From NCBI RefSeq assembly GCF_039955095.1, contig NZ_CP154878.1:1736001-1800000 (forward strand): 64,000 nucleotides of DNA. Direction: 5' to 3'. The translations under genes were made by a program, and so were the position numbers. The DNA is from Limosilactobacillus sp. WILCCON 0051. Its GTDB lineage: Bacteria; Bacillota; Bacilli; Lactobacillales; Lactobacillaceae. This document shows, one piece after another, positions 1-8,712 of the stretch. The stretch's first letter is position 1, and each line of letters opens with the position of its first letter. The notes under the pieces were generated by a model, which saw only the letters and a program-made list of their open reading frames with translations, made no database searches and was not told the origin of the DNA.

Positions 1-721
1 ACCAGCGCGTTGTTTTTTCATCAATCGCTTGGCTGCCAAAATCAGCTTTAACCTCAATCTGATTAAAGCCAGCCTTTAAAAGCGCTTCTCGCCAGTCCTT
101 TAGCTCATAGGCTCGTTCAAAATGCGTTTCATGGAGCCGCTGATAGTGATCATCAGGCAGGCGGTTAAAAAAGGTTAATTCATGGATCACGCCATGCTCA
201 ACGTCATCATCGGCATAGCTGCGCCATAAAAAGGCCCGCTGCTCATCAGGATCTTCATAGTTGTACATATAGCCAGGATAGATTTCATCGGTCTGATATG
301 GCGTAATGACGTCAAACAGCAGCCAGCCATCATCTTTTAAATGCGCCGCCATCTGTTTGAGCGTTGCCTGGACATCGTTAAAATCATCCAGATAGCAAAG
401 CGAGTCGGCAAAGCAGGTAATCGCATCATACTGTTCCAAGCCGTTCAGATCACGCATATCGCCTTGTACCAGCGTCATTGGCACCTGTGCTTCTTGGGCA
501 TGCTTAAAAGCCAGACTCAGCATCTCTTCTGAAAAATCAAAATCAACGACCTGATAGCCATCTTGTGCCAATAAAACGCCCAGTCGTCCTGCGCCCCCAG
601 CAACGTCCAAAATCGTCCGCGCGTTTTTTGGCAGCCGGCTCTCGACAAATTCACGCCATTGCTGATACATGTCGCTTTCAAACAATTCATCGTACAGCTG
701 AGCAAACGTTCCGTAAATCAT
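1..721 (-). CDS. Class I SAM-dependent methyltransferase, 3' end cut by window edge
   Basis: The frame opens at an ATG at 721 (MIYGTFAQLYDELF) and stays open to base 1, so the C-terminus is missing. The SAM-binding motif I is LDVAGGAGRLGVLLA near residue 40, followed by the acidic VVDFDFSEEML of motif post-I and a TLVQGDMRDL segment. It lies 2 bp downstream of rsfS and is the last visible member of the rsfS-yqeK-nadD-yhbY-yqeH-yqeG transcription unit. A methyltransferase at this place after rsfS is common in Bacilli; its substrate is not established, so I give no symbol. Confidence 0.88.
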   Translation of the reverse strand, partial: MIYGTFAQLYDELFESDMYQQWREFVESRLPKNARTILDVAGGAGRLGVLLAQDGYQVVDFDFSEEMLSLAFKHAQEAQVPMTLVQGDMRDLNGLEQYDAITCFADSLCYLDDFNDVQATLKQMAAHLKDDGWLLFDVITPYQTDEIYPGYMYNYEDPDEQRAFLWRSYADDDVEHGVIHELTFFNRLPDDHYQRLHETHFERAYELKDWREALLKAGFNQIEVKADFGSQAIDEKTTRW

Positions 722-723
722 AG

Positions 724-1080
724 CTATTCTTTAACCCATTCGCTCAAGTCAACCAGCGGCGCGTCGGACCAAAGCTTTTCCAGATTATAGTAATGGCGCG
801 TTTCTTCACGAAAGACGTGTACGACAACATCGCCAAGATCAATCAGGATCCACTGTGCCTCCTGCTTGCCTTCGACGCTCTTGATATCGACGCCGTTTTC
901 ATGAGCGGCTTCGATAATCGCGTTGGCAATGGCTTGGACCTGACGATTGGATCCCCCGGTCATAATAACGAAATAATCAGCCATTGGCGTAATCGCATCG
1001 ACTTTTAAGGCCGTAATATCTTCGGCACGCCGACCATCAGCTGCCTGTACGGCCATTTTTAATAATTCTTTGCTGTCCAT
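724..1080 (-). CDS. rsfS: Ribosomal silencing factor RsfS
   Basis: This 118-residue protein has the full RsfS/YbeB/Iojap length and the family core DYFVIMTGGSNRQVQAIA, followed by EGKQEAQWILIDLGDVVVHVF. RsfS binds uL14 on the 50S subunit and blocks subunit joining when nutrients are short. Its ATG overlaps the yqeK stop by one base (TAATG), which indicates translational coupling within the nadD operon. The order nadD-yqeK-rsfS-methyltransferase is typical of Bacilli. Confidence 0.95.
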   Translation of the reverse strand: MDSKELLKMAVQAADGRRAEDITALKVDAITPMADYFVIMTGGSNRQVQAIANAIIEAAHENGVDIKSVEGKQEAQWILIDLGDVVVHVFREETRHYYNLEKLWSDAPLVDLSEWVKE

Positions 1081-1694
1081 TAATCAATTTCCTTTCCATA
1101 TTGCGGCACCCATGCATTAAAGGTTGCCAAAGTCTGTGGATGAATCGGGGCATTGTTTTTGATCAGGTAAAGCAGCGTATGCTTGGTCTGATAGGCAACG
1201 CCAGCTCCCAGATCCTGCCTGGTAAGCTTGCGCGCTTTTTTTACGGCCGGAAAGTCACGACCTGGTTCAATATAGTCTGCCATATAGATGATCTGCGCCA
1301 GCTTGGTCATGTAGGCTGCCCCCGTTGTATGGAAGCGAATGGCGTTCAAAATATCTTCATCATGCACGCCCAGTTCGTCTTTAACCATCTCAGCGCCGAC
1401 AAAACCATGCCAGATTGCGTTGCCATAGTTTAAAAGATCAGGATCCAGCTTTTTGGCCTTGATTACCTTGATAAAGTCCTCATCAGCACGCTGCTTGGCA
1501 TAATCATGACAAAGTCCGGCAATGCTGGCCGCTTCTACATCAACGCCATATTGTCCTGCCAATTCAATTGCGGTTTTCTCAACACGCAATACATGTTCAA
1601 AACGCTTATCACGCAAGGCGGCCCGCAGATGCTCAATCAGCTCTTGGCGCGTCATTGGAATCAAATGCTCTTGATAAATCAATTCATCACTCAT
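1080..1694 (-). CDS. yqeK: YqeK-type HD-domain Ap4A hydrolase
   Basis: This HD-domain protein of about 204 residues starts at the ATG at 1694 (MSDELIYQEHL), which overlaps the nadD 3' end by 8 bp. A longer open frame upstream lies wholly inside nadD and is not the likely start. Metal-binding residues appear in HVLRVEKTAIELA and GLCHDYAKQ, with IRFHTTG downstream. YqeK proteins are symmetric diadenosine tetraphosphate hydrolases, so the likely role is removal of the alarmone Ap4A. An alternative start is the Met of MTRQELIEHL, 13 residues further in. Confidence 0.93.
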   Translation of the reverse strand: MSDELIYQEHLIPMTRQELIEHLRAALRDKRFEHVLRVEKTAIELAGQYGVDVEAASIAGLCHDYAKQRADEDFIKVIKAKKLDPDLLNYGNAIWHGFVGAEMVKDELGVHDEDILNAIRFHTTGAAYMTKLAQIIYMADYIEPGRDFPAVKKARKLTRQDLGAGVAYQTKHTLLYLIKNNAPIHPQTLATFNAWVPQYGKEID

Positions 1695-2322
1695 GATATA
1701 GCTGATGCTCCTTAATATATTCGGCAACCTTATCGGGAACCATATAGCGAATCGAACGGCCCTGCTTGATCCGATCGCGAATATCGGTTGAACTGAAGTC
1801 GACGCCTGGTACGTCAACCCAGATCACCGGATACTGCGAGTCATTTTGAGCTCCAGGCCGCCGGACGCCGACAAAGTTTACCAATTTAACCAACTTATCG
1901 ATCTCGTGCCATTTTGGCAGATAGTCTACCATATCGCCACCGATAATAAAGTAATAGTCGGTATCGGGGTGCTTTTCTTTTAGATATTTCATCGTATCGT
2001 AGGTATAGCTGATGCCGCCCCGCTCAATTTCAGCCATTTCAATGCCAAACAAAGGATTGTCCTCAATTGCCAGCTGCAGCATATTAACGCGGTCTTCAGC
2101 ATCAATGGCCTCTTTATGATCAACATGCGGCGGGATCATGTCAGGCATGAAAAGCACCTTGTTCAATAGGAGCGTTTTGCCAACTTGATCCGCTGCCAGT
2201 AAATGAGCGTTATGCACAGGATTAAACGTACCGCCATAAATACCGATTCGCTTGCGATGCTGAAAGCTGGTACGCTGAACTTGCGGCTTAGGGATCGCAA
2301 TCGTTGCTTTAGCCTGCTGCAA
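1687..2322 (-). CDS. nadD: Nicotinate-nucleotide adenylyltransferase
   Basis: NadD converts nicotinate mononucleotide and ATP to deamido-NAD in NAD synthesis. The nucleotidyltransferase signature GIYGGTFNPVHNAHL is near residue 27, and the C-terminal FSSTDIRDRI motif is present. The start is a TTG at 2322 preceded at 6 nt by GAGGTG. It adds an N-terminal extension of about 25 residues before the fold, as seen in other lactobacilli. The 3' end overlaps yqeK. At 211 residues the length is normal for the lactobacillar form. Confidence 0.95.
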   Translation of the reverse strand: MQQAKATIAIPKPQVQRTSFQHRKRIGIYGGTFNPVHNAHLLAADQVGKTLLLNKVLFMPDMIPPHVDHKEAIDAEDRVNMLQLAIEDNPLFGIEMAEIERGGISYTYDTMKYLKEKHPDTDYYFIIGGDMVDYLPKWHEIDKLVKLVNFVGVRRPGAQNDSQYPVIWVDVPGVDFSSTDIRDRIKQGRSIRYMVPDKVAEYIKEHQLYHE

Positions 2323-2338
2323 GAATCACACCTCGTTT

Positions 2339-2650
2339 CTAGATGCGTTCAACACGCTGTGAGAGTTCCCGCAGCTTGGGATTGCTTGATACCTTAAACA
2401 AAACCAGCACCCGGCCGATCTCTTGCACGACTTGGATATCACTGTTTTGTTCAATGAATTCTTTGACATCGCCAGTCGTTTCATCGGCATTCTGCAAAAT
2501 GCTGACCTTGATCAGCTCACGCTTGTCCAAGGCACCATCCAATTGTGCAAGCCAAGCCTGGGTTAGACCATTCTTGCCAACTGCAAATAATGGCTGGAGA
2601 TGGTTAGCCTGTGCACGCAAAAAACGCTTCTGCTTTCCGCGAAGATTCAT
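2339..2650 (-). CDS. yhbY: YhbY-type CRM-domain RNA-binding protein
   Basis: This 103-residue single CRM-domain protein starts MNLRGKQKRFLRAQANHL and has the GxxG-type segment VGKNGLTQAWLAQL. YhbY proteins associate with pre-50S ribosomal particles. The gene sits between yqeH and nadD, a conserved ribosome-assembly arrangement in Bacilli. The short gaps on both sides (16 bp to nadD, 26 bp from yqeH) support cotranscription. Confidence 0.93.
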   Translation of the reverse strand: MNLRGKQKRFLRAQANHLQPLFAVGKNGLTQAWLAQLDGALDKRELIKVSILQNADETTGDVKEFIEQNSDIQVVQEIGRVLVLFKVSSNPKLRELSQRVERI

Positions 2651-2676
2651 AGATTATTTTCCTTTCTGTGATTAAA

Positions 2677-3801
2677 TCAGATCATTGCACGACGTACCAA
2701 GACATCGACTCCCTTAGGCGCCCATCCGGCTACCGTCGTGCCAGCTGGTACCGTGATCCAGCCCAAGCCCTCAAAGACCAGATCGCTTTTTTCCTTAATG
2801 GCAAACTCATGCCGTTCAAGCGGCGGAAAATCTGCCATTTCATCACTGGTTGGCGGCGTCAGTAAATCGCCACAGTGTTTTTTGTAAAATTCATCTGCAT
2901 TGGCCAGTTTGGTCCGGTGCAGCGGCAGACTGTTTTCAAAATAGGCTACGATACCGGCATGTGGTCCCTTGACGTAATCAAAACGAGCCACGCCGCCTAA
3001 AAAGATGGTCTGTGAATCATTAAGCTGGAAGGTTCTCGGCTTAATTTCCTTTTGTGGGGCCACGATCTTTAGGTCCTTAGCCGATAAGACATGCGCCATT
3101 TGTTCTTGATGAATGATCCCTGGCGTGTCAACCAGCTTATGACCATCATCCAGCGGAATCTCGATCTTATCCAGCGTCGTGCCAGGAAAACGCGAAGTCG
3201 TAATCAAGTCTTGAACCCCAGTCTGCTGCTTGATGATGGCATTGATCAAGGTCGACTTGCCGACGTTGGTTACCCCAACGACATAGACGTCGCGATCGGC
3301 ACGATGCTTTTCAATCTCAGCCAGCAGCTGATCAATCTGATGGTTCTTTTTGGCCGAGACAAGCAGCGTATCGATTGGCCGCAAACCAGCCAGATTAGCC
3401 TGTTGCCGCAGCCAGTCCGTCAATTTGCGCCGGCGCAGCGAACGAGGCAGTACGTCTTCTTTATTGCCAACCAACAAGACTGGATTGTCATTACCCACAA
3501 AGCGGTGCAGTCCCGGAATCAGACTGCCATTAAAGTCAAAGATGTCCACGACATAAACGATTAGGGCGTGCGCATCACGAATATGGTTTAACAGACGCAA
3601 AAAATCATCATCAGTCAAAGAGACTGGCGCGATCTCGTTGTAATGACGCAGTCTAAAGCAGCGCTGACAGTAAAGCTCACCTGTTTCCAGTCCTTTTTTC
3701 AGTGCTGAATTGGGCGTATATCCCAAGCCATCCGGATCAGTTGTCTGAATTATCGCGCCACAGCCAATGCAGCGCAGTTCTTCATCATGCATTTCTGTCA
3801 T
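2677..3801 (-). CDS. yqeH: Circularly permuted ribosome biogenesis GTPase YqeH
   Basis: This 374-residue protein opens with a zinc finger (CIGCG at about residue 11, then CQRC at about residue 45). The GTPase motifs follow in permuted order: G4 NKED near residue 112, then G1 GVTNVGKSTLIN near residue 175 and G3 DTPG near residue 226. YqeH acts in 30S assembly. It abuts yqeG, whose stop codon ends one base before the yqeH start, and the pair is conserved across Bacilli. Confidence 0.96.
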   Translation of the reverse strand: MTEMHDEELRCIGCGAIIQTTDPDGLGYTPNSALKKGLETGELYCQRCFRLRHYNEIAPVSLTDDDFLRLLNHIRDAHALIVYVVDIFDFNGSLIPGLHRFVGNDNPVLLVGNKEDVLPRSLRRRKLTDWLRQQANLAGLRPIDTLLVSAKKNHQIDQLLAEIEKHRADRDVYVVGVTNVGKSTLINAIIKQQTGVQDLITTSRFPGTTLDKIEIPLDDGHKLVDTPGIIHQEQMAHVLSAKDLKIVAPQKEIKPRTFQLNDSQTIFLGGVARFDYVKGPHAGIVAYFENSLPLHRTKLANADEFYKKHCGDLLTPPTSDEMADFPPLERHEFAIKEKSDLVFEGLGWITVPAGTTVAGWAPKGVDVLVRRAMI

Positions 3802-4329
3802 CTATTTAAGTTCCTCCTGCCAGTCCATATCTGGATACTGTTTTTGTAAATCCTGCATAACGAATTTTTCCATAAAACGATTTGGCCGCGTCACCCACTT
3901 ATCGGTTTCAATCAGCGGCTTAACCAAGATACTGCGAATATGAGCATGATTGGCGGCGGCCACGTCGGTCAGCAGCTGATCGCCAACCATTACGACCTCA
4001 GAAGTTGCCAGGCCCAGCTTCTTACGTGCCCTTGTAATGCCAAAGCTAAGCGGCTTAAGTGACCGCGCAACGTATGGCAGATCCAGCTTTTGAACTGCCT
4101 TGCCGATTCGCGCCCGACTGTTATTAGAGACAACGATCAATGGAATTCCTGCCTGATGCAGTTCTTCCATCCAGGCCCGCAATTCTGGCGTCCCGTTTGG
4201 ATTGTTCCAGGCAATCAATGTATTGTCCAAATCACTGAAGACGGCTCGGATACCTTGACGCTTGAGAGCCGCTGGCGAGATCTCATAAGCGCGTTCAATC
4301 ATCCAAGTCGGTTTAAACATTTCGAGCAT
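3802..4329 (-). CDS. yqeG: YqeG family HAD IIIA-type phosphatase
   Basis: This 175-residue HAD-superfamily protein carries motif I as FSDLDNTLIAWN near residue 30 and motif III as MVGDQLLTDVAAANHA. Its substrate is not settled. It is first in the yqeG-yqeH-yhbY-nadD-yqeK-rsfS run, with GAGGTGG directly upstream. The spacing to the first ATG is short, so the Met four residues in (MFKPTW) is an equally plausible start. Confidence 0.92.
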   Translation of the reverse strand: MLEMFKPTWMIERAYEISPAALKRQGIRAVFSDLDNTLIAWNNPNGTPELRAWMEELHQAGIPLIVVSNNSRARIGKAVQKLDLPYVARSLKPLSFGITRARKKLGLATSEVVMVGDQLLTDVAAANHAHIRSILVKPLIETDKWVTRPNRFMEKFVMQDLQKQYPDMDWQEELK

Positions 4330-4414
4330 TTTCCACCTCGTAAAAAATTTCTAATTTTAATTATACCGACTAACCGGTAAGGGTTCAATTAACGTGCCAT
4401 CCAAAGGCAGCGGT

Positions 4415-4453
4415 AAAAAAATAAGGTCAGAACATTAACTGCTCCAACCTTAT
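4415..4453 (-). terminator. Intrinsic terminator after rplT
   Basis: ATAAGGT at 4421-4427 pairs with ACCTTAT at 4447-4453, with an additional inner CAG/CTG pairing. On the minus strand the hairpin is followed by a T tract at 4415-4420. It lies just past the rplT stop and closes the infC-rpmI-rplT operon. Confidence 0.75.
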
Positions 4454-4471
4454 CAATGTATTAAACGCAAA

Positions 4472-4825
4472 TTAGTTGAGGGCCTTCTTAGCTTCATCAA
4501 CTACGGCCTTAAAGGCTTCAGCGTCGTTAACAGCCAAGTCAGCCAGCATCTTACGGTTCATGTCGATGTTAGCCAGCTTCAGGCCATGCATCAGCTTGCT
4601 GTAGCTGATACCATTTTGACGGGCACCCGCGTTAATCCGGGCAATCCACAATTCACGGAAGTTGCGCTTGTTAGCCTTGCGGTCACGGAATGCGTACAGA
4701 CCGCTCTTCATAACTTGGTCCTTGGCAGTCTTGAACAGACGGTGCTTGGAACCAGTGTAACCCTTAGCCAACTTCATGATGCGCTTACGACGTGCGCGCG
4801 TAACAGTTCCACCCTTAACTCGCAT
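4472..4825 (-). CDS. rplT: 50S ribosomal protein L20
   Basis: This 117-residue basic protein has the L20 signatures [33 protein letters not shown] and [17 protein letters not shown]20 is needed early in 50S assembly. In Bacilli it also represses its own operon by binding the infC leader. It is the last gene of infC-rpmI-rplT and is followed by a terminator. Confidence 0.99.
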   Translation of the reverse strand: MRVKGGTVTRARRKRIMKLAKGYTGSKHRLFKTAKDQVMKSGLYAFRDRKANKRNFRELWIARINAGARQNGISYSKLMHGLKLANIDMNRKMLADLAVNDAEAFKAVVDEAKKALN

Positions 4826-4877
4826 AGTGGTATCCTCCTAGATTGTTTAAAAATTATTTAATCGTAAAATGCCCTGA

Positions 4878-5075
4878 TTACTTGGCAGGAAGCATCTTCT
4901 TGTAACGTTTTACGTTGGACTTGTCCATCATGGAAAGGCCACGCAGTTGACGACGTTGCTTCTTCGTCTTACCGTGGAAACGGTGGCTGGTGAAAGCTTG
5001 GGCACTCTTGAAGCCACCCTTGGCAGTACGCTTGAAACGCTTAGCAGCAGCGCGATTAGTCTTCATCTTTGGCAT
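4878..5075 (-). CDS. rpmI: 50S ribosomal protein L35
   Basis: This 65-residue, highly basic protein begins [20 protein letters not shown] and ends [11 protein letters not shown], the standard L35 pattern and length. It lies between infC and rplT in the conserved three-gene operon, 24 bp after infC and about 50 bp before rplT. Confidence 0.99.
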   Translation of the reverse strand: MPKMKTNRAAAKRFKRTAKGGFKSAQAFTSHRFHGKTKKQRRQLRGLSMMDKSNVKRYKKMLPAK

Positions 5076-5099
5076 AACTATTTCCTACCTTCTTAATAA

Positions 5100-5624
5100 T
5101 TATTTTTTTGCCTTATCAGCAGCAGGGGCCAGCGTTAAGAACATGCTGCGCCCTTCCATCTTTGGCCGTTGCACAACCGTTGCGATGTCCTTAGTTTCTT
5201 CGGCCATCTTTTCAATCATGTCACGTCCGATATCCTTATGGGTAATTGCCCGACCACGGAAACGAATCGAAACTCGTACCTTGTCGCCCTTTTCGATAAA
5301 CGTCCGCACACGCTTCAGCTTAACGTTGAAGTCGTTGGTATCGATCGAAGGACTCAGGCGGATTTCTTTAACCGTGACCGTCTTTTGGTTCTTGCGGGCT
5401 TCCCGTTCTTTCTTTTGCATCTCAAAACGGTACTTCCCGTAGTCCATAATCCGTGCGACTGCAGGACGGGCCTTGGGCGCAACCAGCACCAGATCAAGGC
5501 CGGCATCCTCAGCCAGCTGCAAAGCTTCACGTTTGGACTTGATGCCCAGTTGTTCACCATTTTGGTCGATCAGACGAACTTCCCGTGCACGAATACCGTC
5601 ATTGACAATCATTCCTTGAGCTAT
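5100..5624 (-). CDS. infC: Translation initiation factor IF-3, probable AUA start
   Basis: IF-3 keeps ribosomal subunits apart and checks start-codon identity. The protein contains [20 protein letters not shown] and the C-terminal [19 protein letters not shown] place the start at ATA (5622-5624), four codons before the first ATG (5612). The only good Shine-Dalgarno, GGAGGTG at about 5632-5638, sits 9 nt from the ATA but about 21 nt from the ATG. Rare AUU/AUA/AUC starts are known for infC and serve its autoregulation. With ATA the protein has 174 residues, and 170 with ATG. Confidence 0.93.
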   Translation of the reverse strand: MAQGMIVNDGIRAREVRLIDQNGEQLGIKSKREALQLAEDAGLDLVLVAPKARPAVARIMDYGKYRFEMQKKEREARKNQKTVTVKEIRLSPSIDTNDFNVKLKRVRTFIEKGDKVRVSIRFRGRAITHKDIGRDMIEKMAEETKDIATVVQRPKMEGRSMFLTLAPAADKAKK

Positions 5625-5797
5625 GGCAACACACCTCCAATTTTACTAGCAGAAAGATCAAGCAAAAAAAGCGGAATGCATACTGCACCCCGCTAAACTC
5701 CATTGACAAAGGAATGCCAACGGTCATTTAAACTCGTCAGCCCGGCAACTCTGGTCACCAAGGCGAGAAGCGGGTGCTTCTGCTTTTTCTTTCAACA
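5625..5797 (-). promoter_or_regulatory. infC operon leader (L20-leader type)
   Basis: The roughly 170-nt untranslated leader between the promoter and infC contains a GC-rich paired segment at about 5718-5790 with AGAAGC/GCTTCT repeats, then a terminator-like hairpin. In Bacilli an L20-binding leader in this position mediates premature termination when free L20 accumulates. Assignment to that family rests on position and layout; I could not align it to a covariance model. Confidence 0.7.
5664..5693 (-). terminator. Attenuator hairpin in infC leader
   Basis: GCGGGGTGCA and TGCATTCCGC form a 10-bp stem, including two G-U pairs, around a GTA loop at 5671-5693. Seven T residues follow on the minus strand (5664-5670). 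The hairpin lies upstream of the infC Shine-Dalgarno, so it is an attenuator rather than a gene-end terminator. Confidence 0.85.
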
Positions 5798-5803
5798 GAT
5801 ACT

Positions 5804-5832
5804 AATATACTAAACCACTTTAACAATGTCAA
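5804..5832 (-). promoter_or_regulatory. Promoter of infC-rpmI-rplT
   Basis: TTGACA (5827-5832) and TATATT (5804-5809) are separated by 17 bp on the minus strand, close to the sigma-A consensus. Transcription would start near 5797. Confidence 0.85.
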
Positions 5833-5840
5833 GCAGCAAT

Positions 5841-6767
5841 TTAATTGCCAGCCCGCATATTTTCGCCTTCAATATAATACTCGCGCGACAAGAAGCGAAT
5901 CCGCTGCATGATCCGCTTGGCTTTCAAAGGTTCACGCGCGCCTTGCGCATCAATTGCCAAGTGCTGGTCTTCCAGCTGCTGCATGGTAAAGTTGGAACTG
6001 AAAAACGTCGGCAGTTCTTCTTGCATTCGGTATTCCAAAATTACGCCCAAGACATCGTCACGAACCCATGCCGACATTGAATCGGCGCCAATATCATCCA
6101 GCATTAGGATCGGTGCCTTTTTGATGGCATCCCGCCGTTCATCAACCGTGCCATCCTTGATTGCGCCTTTCATCTCAACGGCAAAGCTTGGAAAATGCAC
6201 CATGGTTGAGATAATGCCGCGTTCAGCCAAAGCATTGGCGGTGGCGCCTAACAGGTAGGTCTTGCCAACCCCAAAGTTTCCAGAAAGATACATTCCGGGT
6301 TGAAACTGGCCCGGACGATAGGTTTTGGTAAAATTGATCGCCGCCTGCAGAGCATTGACGCGATCGTCATTATCACGAATTACATGAGCAAAATCGGCCT
6401 GGCGAATAAATTTAGGCATCCGAACGGTCGTTACGCGCTGCCTTAACTCGGCAGCCTGCTGCTGTGCCTTAAGCTGAGCGGTCGGCACATAGACGACGTC
6501 AATTCGGCCGGCGCTGACGACCAGCTGAGGAGTATAGCCAGGTGCAATGCTGGTCTGATGATTTTGGAGCAGCATTTTTTCATGGTAGAACTCATAAAGT
6601 TTTGATCCGCCCCGCTTGATCTGCTCATCAGTCAGTTCAGCGCGGTGCTTACGCAAAAAGCTCTGCACCTCAGGATCTTGGTAGGCCTTTTTAATCAGTT
6701 CCTGATACTGAGGTGAGCCGCTTTGCCCGCCGATAATTGAGTTAATGGTTTCTATGATAGGACGCAT
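5841..6767 (-). CDS. dnaI: Primosomal protein DnaI, helicase loader
   Basis: DnaI loads the replicative helicase at oriC and at restarted forks. The AAA+ domain shows Walker A NFGVGKTYLLGA and Walker B PILMLDDIGADSMSAW; the N-terminal part is the helicase-binding region. I start at the ATG at 6767 (MRPIIETINS), because the upstream TTG in the same frame overlaps the GGAGGG ribosome-binding site. dnaB ends 15 bp upstream, as is usual in Bacilli. The length is 308 residues. Confidence 0.95.
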   Translation of the reverse strand: MRPIIETINSIIGGQSGSPQYQELIKKAYQDPEVQSFLRKHRAELTDEQIKRGGSKLYEFYHEKMLLQNHQTSIAPGYTPQLVVSAGRIDVVYVPTAQLKAQQQAAELRQRVTTVRMPKFIRQADFAHVIRDNDDRVNALQAAINFTKTYRPGQFQPGMYLSGNFGVGKTYLLGATANALAERGIISTMVHFPSFAVEMKGAIKDGTVDERRDAIKKAPILMLDDIGADSMSAWVRDDVLGVILEYRMQEELPTFFSSNFTMQQLEDQHLAIDAQGAREPLKAKRIMQRIRFLSREYYIEGENMRAGN

Positions 6768-6782
6768 TGGCAATCCCTCCAA

Positions 6783-8171
6783 TCATTGTTTTTGATCTGA
6801 ACTGTTTTTTTGCTGATCAAGTTCAGCCAGCATTTGGTCAATCTTAGCAAGTTTTTCAGCAGACGGCTTTTTATTTTTGACTTTTTCCGGATGTTTTGCC
6901 CATTCCGGCAGTTCCTCGTTGATATTGCTGCGGCCGTTTGAGTAATAGCGGCGCTTGGGCTTTGATGAAGCCTGCCTATCATTGTCCTTTTTATGATTCT
7001 TGATTTCACGAATAGCGTCAGCTGCCGTCTTCACTCCCGCCTTGATCCAGGCATTGGCAATCCCATCTGCCAGACTGGCCTTTAAGGTGGTATTTTCTTT
7101 TTGGACGATTATATGATAGATCAGTATGTTGACAACCTCACCGGGCAGCTGCCCCTGCTCAACCAAGCGCGTCAAGGTGTTGCGCTCATTTGGCGAAACA
7201 TAGCCAGAACCGCTTGACTGCTTGATTCCAGCCAGATAGTCATAAGGTGCGTACTGGCGTGCCGTCTGAATCAGGCTGCGCTCAACCTCGCCCAGGTCGG
7301 TTAGATCCTCAGCTGTCGCCGGAATTGCCGGGGCTGGATCGTCTGGTCTGCGCAGCGTGCCGGCATAATGGGCTGCAATGCCGCGTTTTAGAGCCTGAGG
7401 CTGCAGAATGCCGCTTCTAAAATCCGTCGCATCGTATACCAGGCTGGCCATGCTGCTCTCATCAATACTATAGAGAACGCTTTCTGAGATGATCAGTTTC
7501 CGCTGCTCCTTAACGCTTTGCAGATCAATACCACGATTTCTCAGCTGATCAAGCAGAAAGTTGAAGTCAAAGCTGTTAGACGGTAATTTTTGGATTGTCT
7601 GACTTTCAGGAACCGCCGTCGCTCTGGCATTATTTAAAATTGGCCGTTCCGCATCCCAGGCCGCACGATCAGGTCGAAAAACCTCAAAGTAGTCATGGGT
7701 CAGATTATGCATACGGCTGGTATCGAACTGATAGCGTCTTGAGCGGGCAACCAGCTCGTCAAACCGCTGCTCGCCAATCTGCTGGAGCAGCCGAACGCTC
7801 AAAAGATCATCATTAATGAATTCTTCAGGCGTCATCGTAGGCTGCAGAACGTAGACATAGACGCCGCCAATCTCATCTTGCTGATAAAAAGTCTGCAGCA
7901 TTTCAACGCCCTCCAGACTATTACGGGCCTCAGCAAATTGAGCAACCCCCAGATTCAAGCGATCCAGCATGATGCTGTGGGCCTGGCGCTTGGTCAGCAT
8001 TGGTTCGGGGACCAGCTGACTTTGCAAAGCATAAAAAAGCCCCAGCGCGGTGGGACTCAGCAATGGTTGGTAAAAATCAATAAAAGTCGCTTGGTCAAAC
8101 CGTACAAAGTCTGACGCAGCGGCCACGATAAAGCCGGTTTGCGGCGTCAAGCGCCCTTGCACTTCAGCCAT
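6783..8171 (-). CDS. dnaB: Replication initiation / membrane attachment protein DnaB
   Basis: This 462-residue protein matches the Firmicutes DnaB initiation protein, which works with DnaD and DnaI to load the helicase and is not the helicase itself. A DnaB/DnaD-type C-terminal domain lies around GYVSPNERNTLTRLVEQG and LPGEVVNILIYHII. The C-terminus is charged and Lys-rich (KVKNKKPSAEKLAKIDQM). It sits in the conserved order nrdR-dnaB-dnaI. Confidence 0.93.
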   Translation of the reverse strand: MAEVQGRLTPQTGFIVAAASDFVRFDQATFIDFYQPLLSPTALGLFYALQSQLVPEPMLTKRQAHSIMLDRLNLGVAQFAEARNSLEGVEMLQTFYQQDEIGGVYVYVLQPTMTPEEFINDDLLSVRLLQQIGEQRFDELVARSRRYQFDTSRMHNLTHDYFEVFRPDRAAWDAERPILNNARATAVPESQTIQKLPSNSFDFNFLLDQLRNRGIDLQSVKEQRKLIISESVLYSIDESSMASLVYDATDFRSGILQPQALKRGIAAHYAGTLRRPDDPAPAIPATAEDLTDLGEVERSLIQTARQYAPYDYLAGIKQSSGSGYVSPNERNTLTRLVEQGQLPGEVVNILIYHIIVQKENTTLKASLADGIANAWIKAGVKTAADAIREIKNHKKDNDRQASSKPKRRYYSNGRSNINEELPEWAKHPEKVKNKKPSAEKLAKIDQMLAELDQQKNSSDQKQ

Positions 8172-8187
8172 AACGACTCCTCCTTAA

Positions 8188-8661
8188 TCAGTCTTGATGC
8201 TTTTGATGATTCTGGTTGATCATGGCCTCCAGCTCATTCATAAACGCATCGACGTCTTTAAACTGCCGATAGACGCTGGCAAAACGAATGTAGGAGATCT
8301 CATCAACGTCTTTGAGCGCATTCATAACGTATTCGCCAATCACTTGACTGGAAACCTCATTTTCCCCACGTGAGCGGACGCGTCTTTCAACCTCATTGGC
8401 GATGCTGGTAAGTTTTTCCATGCTGACGGGACGCTTTTCAGCCGAGCGGACCAACCCGTTTAAAACTTTTTGGCGATTGAATTCCTGCCGCGTGCCATCT
8501 TTTTTGATTACTAAAAGCGGCGTTTCCTCATAGCGCTCAAAAGTAGTAAAGCGAAAGCCACAGGTTGCACATTCGCGGCGGCGACGAATACAGGTGCCAT
8601 CTTCACTGGGACGACTGTCAACCACGCGTGATCCGTTATGATGGCAGTGTGGACATTGCAT
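8188..8661 (-). CDS. nrdR: Transcriptional repressor NrdR
   Basis: NrdR represses ribonucleotide reductase genes in response to ATP/dATP. The 157-residue protein has an N-terminal zinc ribbon (MQCPHCHHNG, then CATCGFRF) and the ATP-cone domain (LVIKKDGTRQEFNRQKVLNG). The length is normal. It is the first gene of nrdR-dnaB-dnaI, with its ATG preceded by AGGAGG. Confidence 0.97.
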   Translation of the reverse strand: MQCPHCHHNGSRVVDSRPSEDGTCIRRRRECATCGFRFTTFERYEETPLLVIKKDGTRQEFNRQKVLNGLVRSAEKRPVSMEKLTSIANEVERRVRSRGENEVSSQVIGEYVMNALKDVDEISYIRFASVYRQFKDVDAFMNELEAMINQNHQKHQD

Positions 8662-8712
8662 ACCGAATTCCTCCTGTCAATAGGTTATGCATTTATCTTA
8701 TCACACTTGCGA

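Noticed and set aside
1101-1433. Plus-strand frame of 110 codons inside yqeK
   Set aside because: It lies antisense to a well-conserved gene and has no SD; the same holds for other long antisense frames, such as 14003-14854 opposite murC and 33971-34507 opposite argS.
5610-5612. ATG at 5612 as infC start
   Set aside because: The SD lies about 21 nt away; the ATA four codons upstream has proper spacing. It is kept only as an alternative.
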